Shown here: positions 7,199-16,944 of the stretch, piece after piece
How positions within the stretch are numbered: position 1 is the first letter of the stretch
How the letters are laid out: the number at the start of each line of letters is the position of its first letter
Assembly: GCF_020531985.1 (NCBI RefSeq)
Contig: NZ_JAJAVQ010000003.1
Span: 496,001-560,000 of the forward strand
Direction: 5' to 3'
Origin: Rheinheimera aquimaris
GTDB taxonomy: Bacteria > Pseudomonadota > Gammaproteobacteria > Enterobacterales > Alteromonadaceae
Length of the DNA: 64,000 nt
Made by a program: the position numbers and the translations under genes
The notes under the pieces: generated by a model
Database searches by the model: none
Seen by the model: the letters and a program-made list of their open reading frames with translations, nothing else
Told to the model about the DNA's origin: nothing

Positions 7199-8254
7199 AT
7201 GGATAAAAGACAATTTATAAAAAACTGCGCGCTGGCTGCCAGCCTGATACCTTTGGCCAGCTGTGCCAACGTCATAGCGGCACCGGCTGCCAATAAGGGC
7301 AAGCGGTTGTTGCCGGTGGCGTTGAACCCGGGCGATACTGTCGCACTGGTAAGCCCGTCAAAAGCCACTGACAACAAGATAGATTTGCAAATTGCTACCG
7401 AAGTTATGCAGGCGTTGGGGCTAAAAGTAAAAACCGGCCAGCACCTTGCATCACGCCGTGGCCACCTTGCCGGTACTGACCTCGAACGCGCAAGCGATAT
7501 CAATGCCATGTTTGCTGACAAAGAGGTCAAAGCCATCATTTGCTTACGTGGCGGCTCAGGTGCTGCCAGGGTATTGCCGTTGCTGGATTACAACCTGATC
7601 CGCAACAACCCGAAAATTCTGCTTGGATACTCCGACATAACTGCTTTACATAACGCTATTCATGCCCAGACCGGGCTGGTCACTTTTCACGGCCCTAACG
7701 GCACCGGTAGCTGGAATAGTTTTAATGCCGATCAGTTCCGCCGGGTATTTTTTGACCGCGAATTAATGCACTACCAAAACGTGATCGATGCTAAAGACGA
7801 GCTGGCGCCCAGACAAAACCGCACCATCACCATCACCGGTGGTAAGGTGCAAGGCGAATTGATTGGCGGTAACCTTACCGTACTGACCGCCCTTGCCGGC
7901 TCTCCTTACCTGCCCGATTTCAGTGGCAAAATTTTGTTTGTCGAAGATGTCGAAGAAGCCCCGTACCGCATTGACCGCATGTTAAGTACCTTAAAACTGA
8001 TGGGCGCGCTGGATAAAATTGCCGGTTTTATTTTTGGTGAATGTACCGACTGCCGTCCAAGTGGCGGCTATGGCTGGCTGACGATGGATCAGATTTTTGA
8101 TGATCATATCAAGCCGCTGAATATTCCGGCGTACCGTGGTGCCATGATAGGCCATATAAAACAGCAATTTATCGTGCCGGTTGGCGGCCGGGTTGAACTG
8201 GATGCTGACGCCGGTAACTTCCGTTTACTCGACAACGTGTTTCAAAACGCCTAA
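7199..8254 (+). CDS. Peptidase S66 (LD-carboxypeptidase family) protein, predicted exported
   Basis: S66 peptidases such as LdcA cut the L,D bond of tetrapeptides during murein recycling. This 351-residue protein has the family core GYSDITALHNAI with the candidate nucleophile Ser145, the FVEDVEEAPYRIDRML glutamate segment and the C-terminal GHIKQQ histidine. Unlike cytoplasmic LdcA it starts with an export signal: MDKRQFIKNC resembles a Tat motif with Lys for the first Arg, and LASC (19-22) is an acceptable lipobox, so it may be a lipoprotein. ATG 7199 has GGAG upstream; a longer frame to 7109 has no such support. Neighbours give no clear functional link. Confidence 0.85.
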   Translation: MDKRQFIKNCALAASLIPLASCANVIAAPAANKGKRLLPVALNPGDTVALVSPSKATDNKIDLQIATEVMQALGLKVKTGQHLASRRGHLAGTDLERASDINAMFADKEVKAIICLRGGSGAARVLPLLDYNLIRNNPKILLGYSDITALHNAIHAQTGLVTFHGPNGTGSWNSFNADQFRRVFFDRELMHYQNVIDAKDELAPRQNRTITITGGKVQGELIGGNLTVLTALAGSPYLPDFSGKILFVEDVEEAPYRIDRMLSTLKLMGALDKIAGFIFGECTDCRPSGGYGWLTMDQIFDDHIKPLNIPAYRGAMIGHIKQQFIVPVGGRVELDADAGNFRLLDNVFQNA

Positions 8255-8263
8255 ACCCAGTCA

Positions 8264-8284
8264 CCTGCCGCCGCTGGCGGCAGG
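8264..8284 (+). terminator. GC-rich hairpin after the S66 peptidase gene
   Basis: A perfect 9-bp stem, CCTGCCGCC (8264-8272) and GGCGGCAGG (8276-8284), with a 3-nt loop begins 9 bp after the stop codon. There is no long T-run, but the stem is strong enough to act as a terminator or 3' RNA stabiliser. Confidence 0.5.
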
Positions 8285-8379
8285 TATCCTTTGCTACAGG
8301 TATTTACTGCCACTTCGCCCTGCACTTTACGCCATGCTGTGCTAGGGTGTGGTAAACCCGCTACTAAAAATTCGATGTT

Positions 8380-10014
8380 ATGCGCCTAATATTTGTTATC
8401 AGCTCCGTCGCCATATTGTTACTGGTAGCCACACTAAGCCTACGCTGGCCAGCGCTCTGGTGGGCGTTGATTTTCATCGTACCACTTATCCTGCGTGGCG
8501 TGTACGATATGTTGCAAACACGCCATAGTTTATTGCGTAATTATCCGCTGATTGGCCATGCCCGTTGGTTGATGGAGTTTATCCGGCCCTATGTGCGTCA
8601 GTACCTGTTTGAATCAGAAACTGATGGTACCCCGATAAACCGGATGTTCCGCTCGGTGATTTACCAGCGTGCCAAAGGTAGCCTGGATACTAACCCTTAT
8701 GGTACTAAGCTTGATACGCAGCGCGTTGGCTACGAATGGATAGGCCACTCTATTGCTGCCCGTCATCATGCACCACACGATCCCGAGACAAAAATAAGTA
8801 TCGGCGGACCACACTGCAGCCAGCCTTACCAGGCCAGCATCTTTAATATTTCGGCAATGAGTTTTGGCGCGCTTAGCAATAACGCTATTCTGGCCCTGAA
8901 TAACGGCGCTGCGCTGGGCGGCTTTTATCATAATACCGGCGAAGGCAGTGTCAGCGATTATCACCTGCAATATGACGGAGACTTGGTATGGCAGATTGGT
9001 ACCGGCTATTTTGGTTGTCGCGACGAACAAGGCAACTTTGACGCCGCATCCTTTGAGCGTGTGGCAACTAAACCTTCGATCAAAATGATCGAGATTAAAT
9101 TGTCCCAGGGTGCCAAACCCGGCCATGGCGGCATTTTGCCTGCAGACAAAAACACCGCTGAAATTGCCCGTATCAGGCTGGTGCAGCCAGGTACCCGGGT
9201 AGATTCACCACCGGCGCACAGCGCTTTTGGCACGCCCTTGGAGATGATGCAGTTTATTCAGCAACTGCGGCAGTTATCGGGCGGTAAACCCGTCGGTATC
9301 AAGTTAGCAATTGGCCGCGCCAGCGAGTTTGTGGCGATATGTAAAGCCATGGTTGAAACTGGCCTCGCGCCTGATTTTATCACTGTCGATGGCGGTGAAG
9401 GCGGTACCGGCGCCGCGCCGCTGGAGTTTTCCAACTCTGTGGGTATGCCGCTACGAGAGGCATTGGCGTTTGTCTGTGATGTGCTGACAGGGTTTGGCCT
9501 GAAGCAACAAGTTAAAGTGATCGCCAGTGGTAAAGTATTCACCGGCTTTCATCTGGTAAAGAATCTGGCATTGGGCGCCGATATCTGCAACAGCGCGCGC
9601 GGCATGATGATGGCACTGGGCTGCGTACAGTCGCTGGTATGCAATACTAATCGCTGCCCGACCGGTGTTGCCACACAAAACCCGGCACTTACCCGGGGCT
9701 TGGTGGTACCGGATAAAGCCAGCCGGGTGGCCCGCTTTCATCAGGAAACAGTACGTGCCTGTATGGAGATTATTGCCAGTGCCGGCCTCAAGCATACGTC
9801 GGAGCTAAACCGCTCACATATTTTTCGCCGCATCAGTGAAACAGAAGTACGTCGCTTCGATGAAATTTACACCGATCTGGAACCGGGTTGTCTGCTAAAT
9901 GGTAAAAGCCCGGTTAAATTTGCTCAGGCACTGCATGAAGCCAGCGCAGACAGCTTTGCCCCTAAACGTTACATTGCTGAAACTGAGCAGGGGCTAAAAG
10001 CGCTGCAGTCATAA
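8380..10014 (+). CDS. FMN-binding glutamate synthase family protein, membrane-anchored
   Basis: The 544-residue protein begins with two hydrophobic helices (about residues 3-20 and 25-41), followed by a domain equivalent to the FMN/3Fe-4S synthase domain of GltB. Visible family features are ISAMSFGALS, GEGS, KPGHGG, DGGEGGTGAAPLEFSN and the cluster motif with Cys415, Cys421 and Cys426 (C-x5-C-x4-C, the spacing found in GltB). It lacks the GltB amidotransferase domain, so it cannot use glutamine on its own. Proteins of this kind are widespread and mostly uncharacterised; oxidoreductase activity at the membrane is an inference. It converges on gsk with 3 bp between the stops. Confidence 0.87.
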   Translation: MRLIFVISSVAILLLVATLSLRWPALWWALIFIVPLILRGVYDMLQTRHSLLRNYPLIGHARWLMEFIRPYVRQYLFESETDGTPINRMFRSVIYQRAKGSLDTNPYGTKLDTQRVGYEWIGHSIAARHHAPHDPETKISIGGPHCSQPYQASIFNISAMSFGALSNNAILALNNGAALGGFYHNTGEGSVSDYHLQYDGDLVWQIGTGYFGCRDEQGNFDAASFERVATKPSIKMIEIKLSQGAKPGHGGILPADKNTAEIARIRLVQPGTRVDSPPAHSAFGTPLEMMQFIQQLRQLSGGKPVGIKLAIGRASEFVAICKAMVETGLAPDFITVDGGEGGTGAAPLEFSNSVGMPLREALAFVCDVLTGFGLKQQVKVIASGKVFTGFHLVKNLALGADICNSARGMMMALGCVQSLVCNTNRCPTGVATQNPALTRGLVVPDKASRVARFHQETVRACMEIIASAGLKHTSELNRSHIFRRISETEVRRFDEIYTDLEPGCLLNGKSPVKFAQALHEASADSFAPKRYIAETEQGLKALQS

Positions 10015-10017
10015 AAC

Positions 10018-11316
10018 TCAGCGCTCCCAGTACGCTTCTTCCAGGCTATCCTCGCGCTCTGGCAAGCCTTTGGATAGCCTCGGAGCGTTTTGCACCAGAA
10101 TTTCGTAGCTGACACGGTTAGCGTATTTACAAATCTGGGCAAAAGACGAATACGCCAGATAAGGCTGTTCATGCTTGCCTGATAACGGCTGAACCTGTTT
10201 ATGAAAGTGGTTCGCTGCCATATCATGCAAAATGGCCGACAGCGCACCATCGCCGGCACCATTAGTGTTCTTAATCCGCTCCGGACCACCTAAATACGGG
10301 TCGATATGTGAGTAAACTTTCAGTGGCTGTTCGCAGTTGGCGTGTAACATCGGACGACTAAATTCATACTGGTTAAAATCGGCCAGACTGGCTGACTTTA
10401 TCGGATTGCTGCTTTCGCGCTTGACGCTGTCATCGGTATGGCCACACAGATACAAACCTTCCGGCCCGGCGGTGATTAATACCATGTCAGTGTGATCCAG
10501 GATTGCCTCGGCCGCTTTTAGCGGATCGGCAAAGCCGGTTAATGCTTCAGCTTCCAGCTCATTCATCGCCAGCACATTGACGTACTGCTTAATCGTCGCC
10601 AGGATTTGTTCGCGGTTTTCCTCTACCAGATGCCGTGTGCCCAGGCTCATTACCACCGGTACGTTATGCGTTTTGGCATCCTCCAGCGCTTTTAACATTG
10701 CCTGCTGAATAGGTTTACCCACTGCGCGTAGTGGATAAGCGCTAACCACAAAAGCAGCGGCGCCGGCGATAATGTCTGTCGGAATATACTCGTGGCTCAG
10801 CTCGTCCATATCACTGGGGTCGATAACAAAGGTGCGCTCGCCATCGGGTGTAATCATGGTAATACCACGACCAATATCACCGGAAACGCCTTGCAGGTGG
10901 TTCATATCCACCTTCGAGCTGGTATGACAAACATAATGATAAGCTGGCGAGCCAAGCGCGATATTGGCTGACATCACGCCAAGCAGTACCGACTTATCAT
11001 CGGCCAGCACCGAGTAGTTGTGAATGGTATTACCGATAGTACCACCGGCGAAATGATCAGAAATAGCCTGCTGCGCCACCAGCTCCTGATAGATCAAATT
11101 GGCTTTGCCGTGCTCGACCAGGTTAGATAAACCTTTACGGATAGCGTATTTATTCAGAAACTCATCGCTGACACTGGCCACCACATCAACAATAGTTTGA
11201 TCCAGGCCGACAATATAGGTATCCAGCTCTGGCCGCACTTCAAAACTGGGCAGCTGTGGCTTGGGCTGGGATACCGGAAAATAATGTTTAATCTTACGCA
11301 GGCCGGGAAATTTCAT
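10018..11316 (-). CDS. gsk: Inosine/guanosine kinase
   Basis: PfkB-family kinase that phosphorylates guanosine and inosine for purine salvage. The 432-residue length, the N-terminal block MKFPGLRKIKHYFPV, the glycine-rich GGTIGNTIHNYSVL and the catalytic NGAGDGALSAIL (anion hole and Asp base) match Gsk. It is downstream of yaaA (72 bp) on the same strand; a GC-rich stretch followed by six T in between could weakly terminate the yaaA transcript. Confidence 0.92.
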   Translation of the reverse strand: MKFPGLRKIKHYFPVSQPKPQLPSFEVRPELDTYIVGLDQTIVDVVASVSDEFLNKYAIRKGLSNLVEHGKANLIYQELVAQQAISDHFAGGTIGNTIHNYSVLADDKSVLLGVMSANIALGSPAYHYVCHTSSKVDMNHLQGVSGDIGRGITMITPDGERTFVIDPSDMDELSHEYIPTDIIAGAAAFVVSAYPLRAVGKPIQQAMLKALEDAKTHNVPVVMSLGTRHLVEENREQILATIKQYVNVLAMNELEAEALTGFADPLKAAEAILDHTDMVLITAGPEGLYLCGHTDDSVKRESSNPIKSASLADFNQYEFSRPMLHANCEQPLKVYSHIDPYLGGPERIKNTNGAGDGALSAILHDMAANHFHKQVQPLSGKHEQPYLAYSSFAQICKYANRVSYEILVQNAPRLSKGLPEREDSLEEAYWER

Positions 11317-11388
11317 CTGTAATACCGCTGTTATGCCGGAAGAAGCAAAGCGCGCATTGTAACAAAAAAGCCGGCGCTGGCGCAGTGC

Positions 11389-12165
11389 TTATTCAGTGCT
11401 GTGACGCAAAAATACCGGTTCATCGGCGGATGATTGTTCCGCACTATATTGATATCCAGCCAAATCAAAGCCTTTTATTTGCTCTGCTGTGCTAAGGCGC
11501 TGTTCGATGATATAGCGCGCCATCAGGCCCCGGGCTTTTTTCGCGAAGAAGCTGATAATTTTATACTGACCGTTTTTGAAATCTTTAAATACCGGCGATA
11601 TCAAACGGCCCTGCAGCAGCTTAGGTTTAACCGCTTTAAAATACTCTTGCGACGCCAGATTGACGACGATATCAGTCTGCAACTCACTCAGCTGCTGGTT
11701 TAACTGTTCGGTAATGCTGTTTTGCCAGAAGGCATATAAATCTTTGCCATGCGGGTTTGCCAATTTAGTGCCCATTTCCAGCCGGTAAGGCTGCATCAGA
11801 TCAAGCGGGCGCAATACACCATACAGACCACTTAAAATGCGTAAATGTTGCTGGGCATAAGCAATATCATCGTCAGTTAGGCTGCCGGCATCCAGGCCCT
11901 GATACACATCGCCATTAAAAGCGAATAATGCTGCTTTAGCGTTTTGCTCGGTAAAAGGTAGCTGCCACTGGGCAAAACGTGCTGCGTTTAAGCCTGCCAG
12001 TTTATCGCTGATGTGCATTAACGAGGATAAGTCAGCCGGGGTTAAACCTTTGCAAATATCAGCCAGTTGCCGGCTCTGCGCCAGCATAGCAGGTTGGGTA
12101 ACGTTTACCGGCTTTGCCAAAGGCTGAAAATCAAGATCTTTAGCGGGCGATACTAACAACAACAT
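11389..12165 (-). CDS. yaaA: Peroxide stress protein YaaA
   Basis: The 258-residue DUF328/UPF0246 protein begins [13 protein letters not shown] and contains the typical [18 protein letters not shown] and [12 protein letters not shown] segments. In E. coli YaaA limits free iron and oxidative DNA damage under peroxide stress and binds DNA. The start is 28 bp after the stop of the REC-TPR gene, so both may be transcribed together. Confidence 0.93.
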   Translation of the reverse strand: MLLLVSPAKDLDFQPLAKPVNVTQPAMLAQSRQLADICKGLTPADLSSLMHISDKLAGLNAARFAQWQLPFTEQNAKAALFAFNGDVYQGLDAGSLTDDDIAYAQQHLRILSGLYGVLRPLDLMQPYRLEMGTKLANPHGKDLYAFWQNSITEQLNQQLSELQTDIVVNLASQEYFKAVKPKLLQGRLISPVFKDFKNGQYKIISFFAKKARGLMARYIIEQRLSTAEQIKGFDLAGYQYSAEQSSADEPVFLRHSTE

Positions 12166-12193
12166 AAAAAAACGTCCGTTCTGGTATGAAAAA

Positions 12194-13810
12194 TTAATCG
12201 AGATACAACTGCGGTAATTGCGGCAGTAACTGTGCCAGCCGCTGCTGGTTAGCGGCCGACTTGGTGCTGAACTCCAGCGCTGCCATCGCTGATTTCGCCA
12301 GCGGCTTTAATGTTTTATCAGCTGGCAGCTGCGTAAGGGTTTGCAGCAGATTCAGCACCAGCGCAGCATTACAGGGCATAAACACAAATGCCTGACGCAG
12401 CAAAGTTAACGCCTGCTCAGGTTTTCCTGTTTGTGCCTGCTCCATGCCAGCCTGATTCCACTGCCTGATTTGGCCTCGCAATTGCTGTTCTTGTTGCAGC
12501 AGATATTGTGCGGTTAAACGCTGGCATTCTCCGGTTAAATCGGCTTTAGCCGGTATAAAATCTTTTAACATCGCGAGAAAAGCATCTGCCTGCTTCATCT
12601 CGCCAAGAGCAAATGCCAGTCTGGCACTATCTACAATCGCTTCGGGGTCTACCGGAGTATAATCAGCAACCAGTTGCATAAACTGCTGCCGCGCCTGGGC
12701 GATATTACCCTGCAGCAAACTTAGCCTGGCACGCAGAACCGTCAGTTCAGCTTCAGTAGTTTCATTAACGAGTTTTTGCGGCATCAATGCCAGTGTATCA
12801 ACCGCTTTTTTTAACCTGGTGCTAAACTCCTGCGTTGCAGCCCGCTGGGCCTGTTCCAACTGCAGTCGGGTCAGAATAAAATAATAGTCAGCCTGGTCAA
12901 AGGCTGAAAACCGGTATTGCTGGATCTGCTTTTGCCAATACTTGCTGCTTTCTTCCTGCTGGCCTTGCAGCAGCATTATGCAACCATTCGCTTTATGCGC
13001 CTGTACACTGACATTGTTTAACTTCATCAGTTCAGCTAACTGCTTAGCCGCCAGCTCAGTTTTGCCCTGGCGCAGATACAGGCAACACAGCCATTCCAGC
13101 GCTTCTGGCCGGGTATCATCCTGCTCTATTAATGACATCAGGCGGGATTCAGCTGCCTGGTATTCCTGCAGTTGCAGCAATGCCACGGCCTGTCCCAGCA
13201 GGGCCCAGCTGAAATCGCGCTGCTGCGTAACCTGCTCATACAGCTTCAGCGCAGCGCTATAGCTGTGATCAGCCATTAATACCTCAGCCATCAGCCGCAA
13301 AGCTGGCAGTGATGAGGAATTAACAGCGTTAATGACCGGGTCAAGTTCTAACTGTGCAGTTTTATAGTCCTGCTGCTGTACAGCCTGATACGCCTTACGC
13401 AGTTTTACCCGGTTATTCCAGGCTTTAGCCAGGCGCTTTTCTAACTCAACATATGAAAAGGGTTTAAGAATAAACGCATCAGGCGCACCTTGCAGTAATC
13501 CAAGCACAGGCATACGCCTTGGCTCTGCACTCATCAGAATAAAACAGCACCCCACGCGTAAGACCGCTTGCTGACTCAGATCAGCAAAAAACTGCAATGC
13601 ATCTTTGCCACTACCAAGGTCAAAATCAGCCAGAATAAAATCAAAGCTGTCTTTACTCGCCATTGGCATAGCCTGCGCAGCATCTGCAACCGTGGTAATA
13701 TTGTCGAAACCAATTTGCTGCAGCATACCCTTAATAGAAGCTCGCACTGGCTCACAGTCTTCGATTAGCAGAAGTTTTTTGCTTTTATAAAAGCTGGCTT
13801 GAAAGATCAT
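12194..13810 (-). CDS. Response regulator with tetratricopeptide repeats
   Basis: The 538-residue protein has an N-terminal receiver domain (about residues 11-130) with acidic pair Glu17/Asp18, phospho-acceptor Asp62 (FILADFDLG), and Lys in LKPFS. The rest is alpha-helical with repeated A-L-x-L and Y-x-x-A patterns typical of TPRs (about 140-530). No DNA-binding or enzymatic output domain is visible, so it should act by protein contacts. Similar REC-TPR proteins occur in Vibrio, Shewanella and Alteromonas, with unclear roles. No kinase is adjacent. It is divergent from talB. Confidence 0.85.
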   Translation of the reverse strand: MIFQASFYKSKKLLLIEDCEPVRASIKGMLQQIGFDNITTVADAAQAMPMASKDSFDFILADFDLGSGKDALQFFADLSQQAVLRVGCCFILMSAEPRRMPVLGLLQGAPDAFILKPFSYVELEKRLAKAWNNRVKLRKAYQAVQQQDYKTAQLELDPVINAVNSSSLPALRLMAEVLMADHSYSAALKLYEQVTQQRDFSWALLGQAVALLQLQEYQAAESRLMSLIEQDDTRPEALEWLCCLYLRQGKTELAAKQLAELMKLNNVSVQAHKANGCIMLLQGQQEESSKYWQKQIQQYRFSAFDQADYYFILTRLQLEQAQRAATQEFSTRLKKAVDTLALMPQKLVNETTEAELTVLRARLSLLQGNIAQARQQFMQLVADYTPVDPEAIVDSARLAFALGEMKQADAFLAMLKDFIPAKADLTGECQRLTAQYLLQQEQQLRGQIRQWNQAGMEQAQTGKPEQALTLLRQAFVFMPCNAALVLNLLQTLTQLPADKTLKPLAKSAMAALEFSTKSAANQQRLAQLLPQLPQLYLD

Positions 13811-13957
13811 CGAGATCCTGTGCTAATTTACATTAATGACATAACGCCGGTCATGTCCGGCACAACAAACGGTATAGTAACTTACTTTATGTATACAAGG
13901 CTATCGGGGTTATAGTTCTATGAAGCTCTGTAAGCTGTTGTAATATTCCTACATTAA

Positions 13958-13986
13958 TTGCTTATTAAACACTGAATCACTAGAAT
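13958..13986 (+). promoter_or_regulatory. Sigma-70 promoter of talB-pgi
   Basis: TTGCTT (13958-13963), a 17-bp spacer and TAGAAT (13981-13986) predict a start near 13993, giving a leader of about 22 nt before talB. This is the best promoter match in the 204-bp gap between the divergent REC-TPR gene and talB. Confidence 0.55.
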
Positions 13987-14014
13987 GTGATCAAAAATAC
14001 GGTAATAAAACAAT

Positions 14015-14965
14015 ATGAGCGACTTACTTAGCCAACTGAAAGCCGTGACCACAGTCGTTGTGGACAGCGGAGATCTGACTGCCATCGAGCAGTTCCGCCC
14101 GGTCGATGCAACCACTAATCCCAGTTTGCTGTTAAATGCCAGCCAATTGGAGTTTGCCAAACCGATTTTGAGCAATGCCATTGCTTACGCGAAAAGCAAA
14201 ACCAGTGACAGTGCAGAACAGCTTAGCCTGGCTTCTGACAAATTTGCTGTCGATATTGGTACCGCCATTGCCAAGCTGGTACCTGGCCGCGTATCAACCG
14301 AAGTTGATGCCCGCCTGTCTTTCGACACCGACGCTACGGTTAACAAAGCGCTGCAGCTTATTGCTCTGTACAAAGAGAACGGCGTTGCAACCGAACGTAT
14401 CCTGATCAAAATAGCCTCTACCTGGGAAGGCATTCAGGCGGCCCGCGTGCTGGAGCAGCAAGGTATTCAGTGTAACCTGACGTTGTTATTCCATATGGCC
14501 CAGGCCAGAGCCTGTGCCGAAGCCGGTGCGTACCTGATTTCACCTTTCGTCGGTCGCATTCTCGATTGGTATAAAGCCAGCACTGGCAAAGACTACACTG
14601 CTGAAACAGACCCAGGTGTATTATCAGTGCGTGACATATACCGTTTCTACAAACAACACGGCTATAAAACGGTTGTAATGGGTGCCAGCTTCCGCAACAC
14701 CGGTGAAGTACTGGCGCTGGCAGGTTGCGATCGTTTAACGATCAGCCCGGCATTACTGGCCGAGCTGAGTCAGCAACAAGGTGAACTGACAGTACATCTA
14801 CGCGACGAAGGGGCGACAACAACCGCTCCGGCTGCGCTGACTGAAAGCGAGTTCCGCTGGGCTCTGAATGAAGATGCGATGGCAATAGAGAAACTGTCTG
14901 AAGGCATCCGCAAATTTGCAATCGACCAGCGTAAGCTAGAGCAGGTTATTCAACAAGCACTTTAA
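14015..14965 (+). CDS. talB: Transaldolase
   Basis: Transfers a dihydroxyacetone unit between sugar phosphates in the non-oxidative pentose phosphate pathway. The 316-residue protein has the Schiff-base Lys132 ([11 protein letters not shown]), Asp17 and the family blocks [10 protein letters not shown] and FVGRILDWY, all aligning with E. coli TalB. pgi follows after 25 bp, so the two sugar-phosphate enzymes form an operon. Confidence 0.96.
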   Translation: MSDLLSQLKAVTTVVVDSGDLTAIEQFRPVDATTNPSLLLNASQLEFAKPILSNAIAYAKSKTSDSAEQLSLASDKFAVDIGTAIAKLVPGRVSTEVDARLSFDTDATVNKALQLIALYKENGVATERILIKIASTWEGIQAARVLEQQGIQCNLTLLFHMAQARACAEAGAYLISPFVGRILDWYKASTGKDYTAETDPGVLSVRDIYRFYKQHGYKTVVMGASFRNTGEVLALAGCDRLTISPALLAELSQQQGELTVHLRDEGATTTAPAALTESEFRWALNEDAMAIEKLSEGIRKFAIDQRKLEQVIQQAL

Positions 14966-14990
14966 CTACAACATTACAGGGGATTAGAGT

Positions 14991-16610
14991 ATGTCCGTTT
15001 CGTCATGGCCCGGATTAAAAGCACTGGCAGCACAGCAAGGCTCGTTACGTCAGGCCTTTGCTGAAGATCCGACGCGGGCTGAGCAATTTAGTACTCAGGC
15101 TTGTGGCATCACGCTGGACTACTCGAAAAACCTGATCAACCGTCAGAGCTGGCAGGCATTGCAGCAACTGGCTGCACAGAGCCGGATAAAACCTGTGCTC
15201 AACGCCATGCTAGCTGGCGAGAAAATTAATAACACCGAGCAGCGCAGTGTCTGGCATATGATGCTGCGTAAAACAGATGTATCCGGCCTGATGCTTGATG
15301 GTGAAAATATTGGCGACGCCATTCATGATTGCCGCAAGCGGATGACAGCGTTGGTCAGCCAGCTACATAACGGTGAATACCTCGGTTACACCGGCAAAAC
15401 CATTACTGACCTGATATGGGTAGGGATCGGCGGCTCGCTGCTGGGGCCGCAGATGGCAGTTGAAGCCCTGACCCCTTACCACTGCAGTCCGGTTCGTTTG
15501 CATTTTGCCGGCAACATCGATGGTGCCGTGGTATCCGATATTGTTAAAGGGCTGAACCCTGCAACAACACTGGTCTTTGTGGCGTCCAAATCTTTTGGCA
15601 CCGAAGAAACCAAGCAAAATGCACTGGCTATCCGGCAGTGGTTTAAAGACCACGGCGCCGATGGTGCAGCTATCGCCCGGCATTTCTGGGCAACCTCGTC
15701 AAATATCAGCGCAGCGACAGAGTTTGGTATCGTTGAGCAAAATATTCTGCCGATGTGGGACTGGGTTGGCGGCCGCTACTCGTTATGGTCTGCGATTGGT
15801 TTTCCGGTCGCGCTGATGATAGGCAACGCGCACTTCGCCGAGCTGTTAAAAGGTGCAGAGGCCATGGATACCCATTTTACTGAAGCGCCGTTCAGTGACA
15901 ATTTACCGTTAATCTTGGCGCTGCTGGGTATTTGGTATATCAATGGTTTTGGTTGCCAGGCGCAGGCGCTGTTGCCATACAGCCATTATTTGCGCTTACT
16001 GCCCTCTTATGTGCAGCAGCTGGATATGGAATCTAACGGCAAAAGCGTTGATGTCAACGGCGTTGCGGTAACGGATGCCACAGCCCCTGTGATTTGGGGT
16101 GATGCCGGCACTAATGGTCAGCATGCCTATCATCAGTTGTTACACCAAAGTGCACTGGCCGTGCCGGCTGATTTTATTCTGCCGGTAAAACCTGCGCATA
16201 AGCTGAGCGATCAGCATCAGCGTCTGGCAGCGCACTGCTTTGCACAGACCCAGGCATTAATGCAAGGCAAAACGCTTGATGAAGCCACCGAGGAATGTCT
16301 GGCAGCAGGAATGAGCGGCGCTGAGGCTGCTGTACTGGCACCGCATAAAGTATCACCGGGCAATAAACCCAGTAACACACTGCTGTTACCGGAACTGTCG
16401 CCCTATTATCTCGGTGCCTTAATTGCTATGTACGAGCACAAAGTATTCTGCCAGGGCGTGCTGTGGAACATTAACTCTTTTGACCAATGGGGTGTGGAGT
16501 TGGGTAAACAACTGTCAGGCCCGATATATCAGGCATTGTCAGGCGCTGCAGCAGATAAACTCGATAGCTCTACGCGGGCGCTGATTAAGGTATTTACAGA
16601 ACAAAAATAA
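14991..16610 (+). CDS. pgi: Glucose-6-phosphate isomerase
   Basis: Interconverts glucose-6-P and fructose-6-P. The 539-residue length is near the E. coli 549. Catalytic segments are present: MESNGKSVDVNG (glutamate base), GTNGQHAYHQLLHQ (histidine) and FDQWGVELGKQL (lysine), along with VGIGGSLLGPQM in the phosphate-binding region. A good GGGGATTAGAGT ribosome site precedes the start. It is co-directional with talB. Confidence 0.97.
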   Translation: MSVSSWPGLKALAAQQGSLRQAFAEDPTRAEQFSTQACGITLDYSKNLINRQSWQALQQLAAQSRIKPVLNAMLAGEKINNTEQRSVWHMMLRKTDVSGLMLDGENIGDAIHDCRKRMTALVSQLHNGEYLGYTGKTITDLIWVGIGGSLLGPQMAVEALTPYHCSPVRLHFAGNIDGAVVSDIVKGLNPATTLVFVASKSFGTEETKQNALAIRQWFKDHGADGAAIARHFWATSSNISAATEFGIVEQNILPMWDWVGGRYSLWSAIGFPVALMIGNAHFAELLKGAEAMDTHFTEAPFSDNLPLILALLGIWYINGFGCQAQALLPYSHYLRLLPSYVQQLDMESNGKSVDVNGVAVTDATAPVIWGDAGTNGQHAYHQLLHQSALAVPADFILPVKPAHKLSDQHQRLAAHCFAQTQALMQGKTLDEATEECLAAGMSGAEAAVLAPHKVSPGNKPSNTLLLPELSPYYLGALIAMYEHKVFCQGVLWNINSFDQWGVELGKQLSGPIYQALSGAAADKLDSSTRALIKVFTEQK

Positions 16611-16723
16611 TTCAGTAAAAGCAATTTTGTCATCGTATGGTCACTTAGTTGTTTTATTTTCAGACAAAGTGTGGTAAATCATTTGTTGAAAATAACAACA
16701 ACAACTATCAGAGAGGCCAAACA

Positions 16724-16897
16724 ATGGAAAGCTTCGAAGACTTACTGAATATGTTGGAACGTCCTGCCGCTAAACCCCGTGCGGTAAAACGTAAATGGCG
16801 CGAAATAGAACAGTTGAAAGAGCGGCAGCGCTTGAAAAAAGAGCTCAGCGACATCGACTGGACGATTGAACCGGAACTGGCCGATATCGAATTATAG
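16724..16897 (+). CDS. DUF3545 family small protein
   Basis: The 57-residue basic protein has a central KRKWREIEQLKERQRLKKEL helix, the recognisable core of DUF3545 proteins of Shewanella, Vibrio and relatives. The frame is open further upstream, but ATG 16724 has GAGAGG at good spacing and gives the usual family length. The function is unknown; the charged helix would suit RNA or protein binding, which is only a guess. A separate promoter probably lies in the 113 bp after pgi. A strong hairpin follows 3 bp after the stop. Confidence 0.82.
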   Translation: MESFEDLLNMLERPAAKPRAVKRKWREIEQLKERQRLKKELSDIDWTIEPELADIEL

Positions 16898-16900
16898 AAC

Positions 16901-16926
16901 AACGCCCGCTGTGATAAGCGGGCGTT
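16901..16926. terminator. Hairpin between DUF3545 gene and ung
   Basis: Perfect 9-bp arms AACGCCCGC (16901-16909) and GCGGGCGTT (16918-16926) with an 8-nt loop lie between convergent genes. A short T-rich tract (GTCGTTTTC) follows on the plus strand. It may also serve the thr-ung transcript from the other side, with a weak U-tract. Confidence 0.7.
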
Positions 16927-16944
16927 GTCGTTTTCGGCTATAGC

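Noticed and set aside
7199-7290. Tat signal on the S66 peptidase
   Set aside because: The pair is Lys-Arg, not Arg-Arg, and a lipobox is present; I report export as likely but not the Tat route.
11345-11385. Terminator between yaaA and gsk
   Set aside because: A T6 run is present, but the preceding GC-rich sequence forms only a short mismatched stem.
13840-13870. GCCGG...CCGGC hairpin near the start of the REC-TPR gene
   Set aside because: A short 5-bp stem with no U-run or clear position relative to a promoter; too weak to call.
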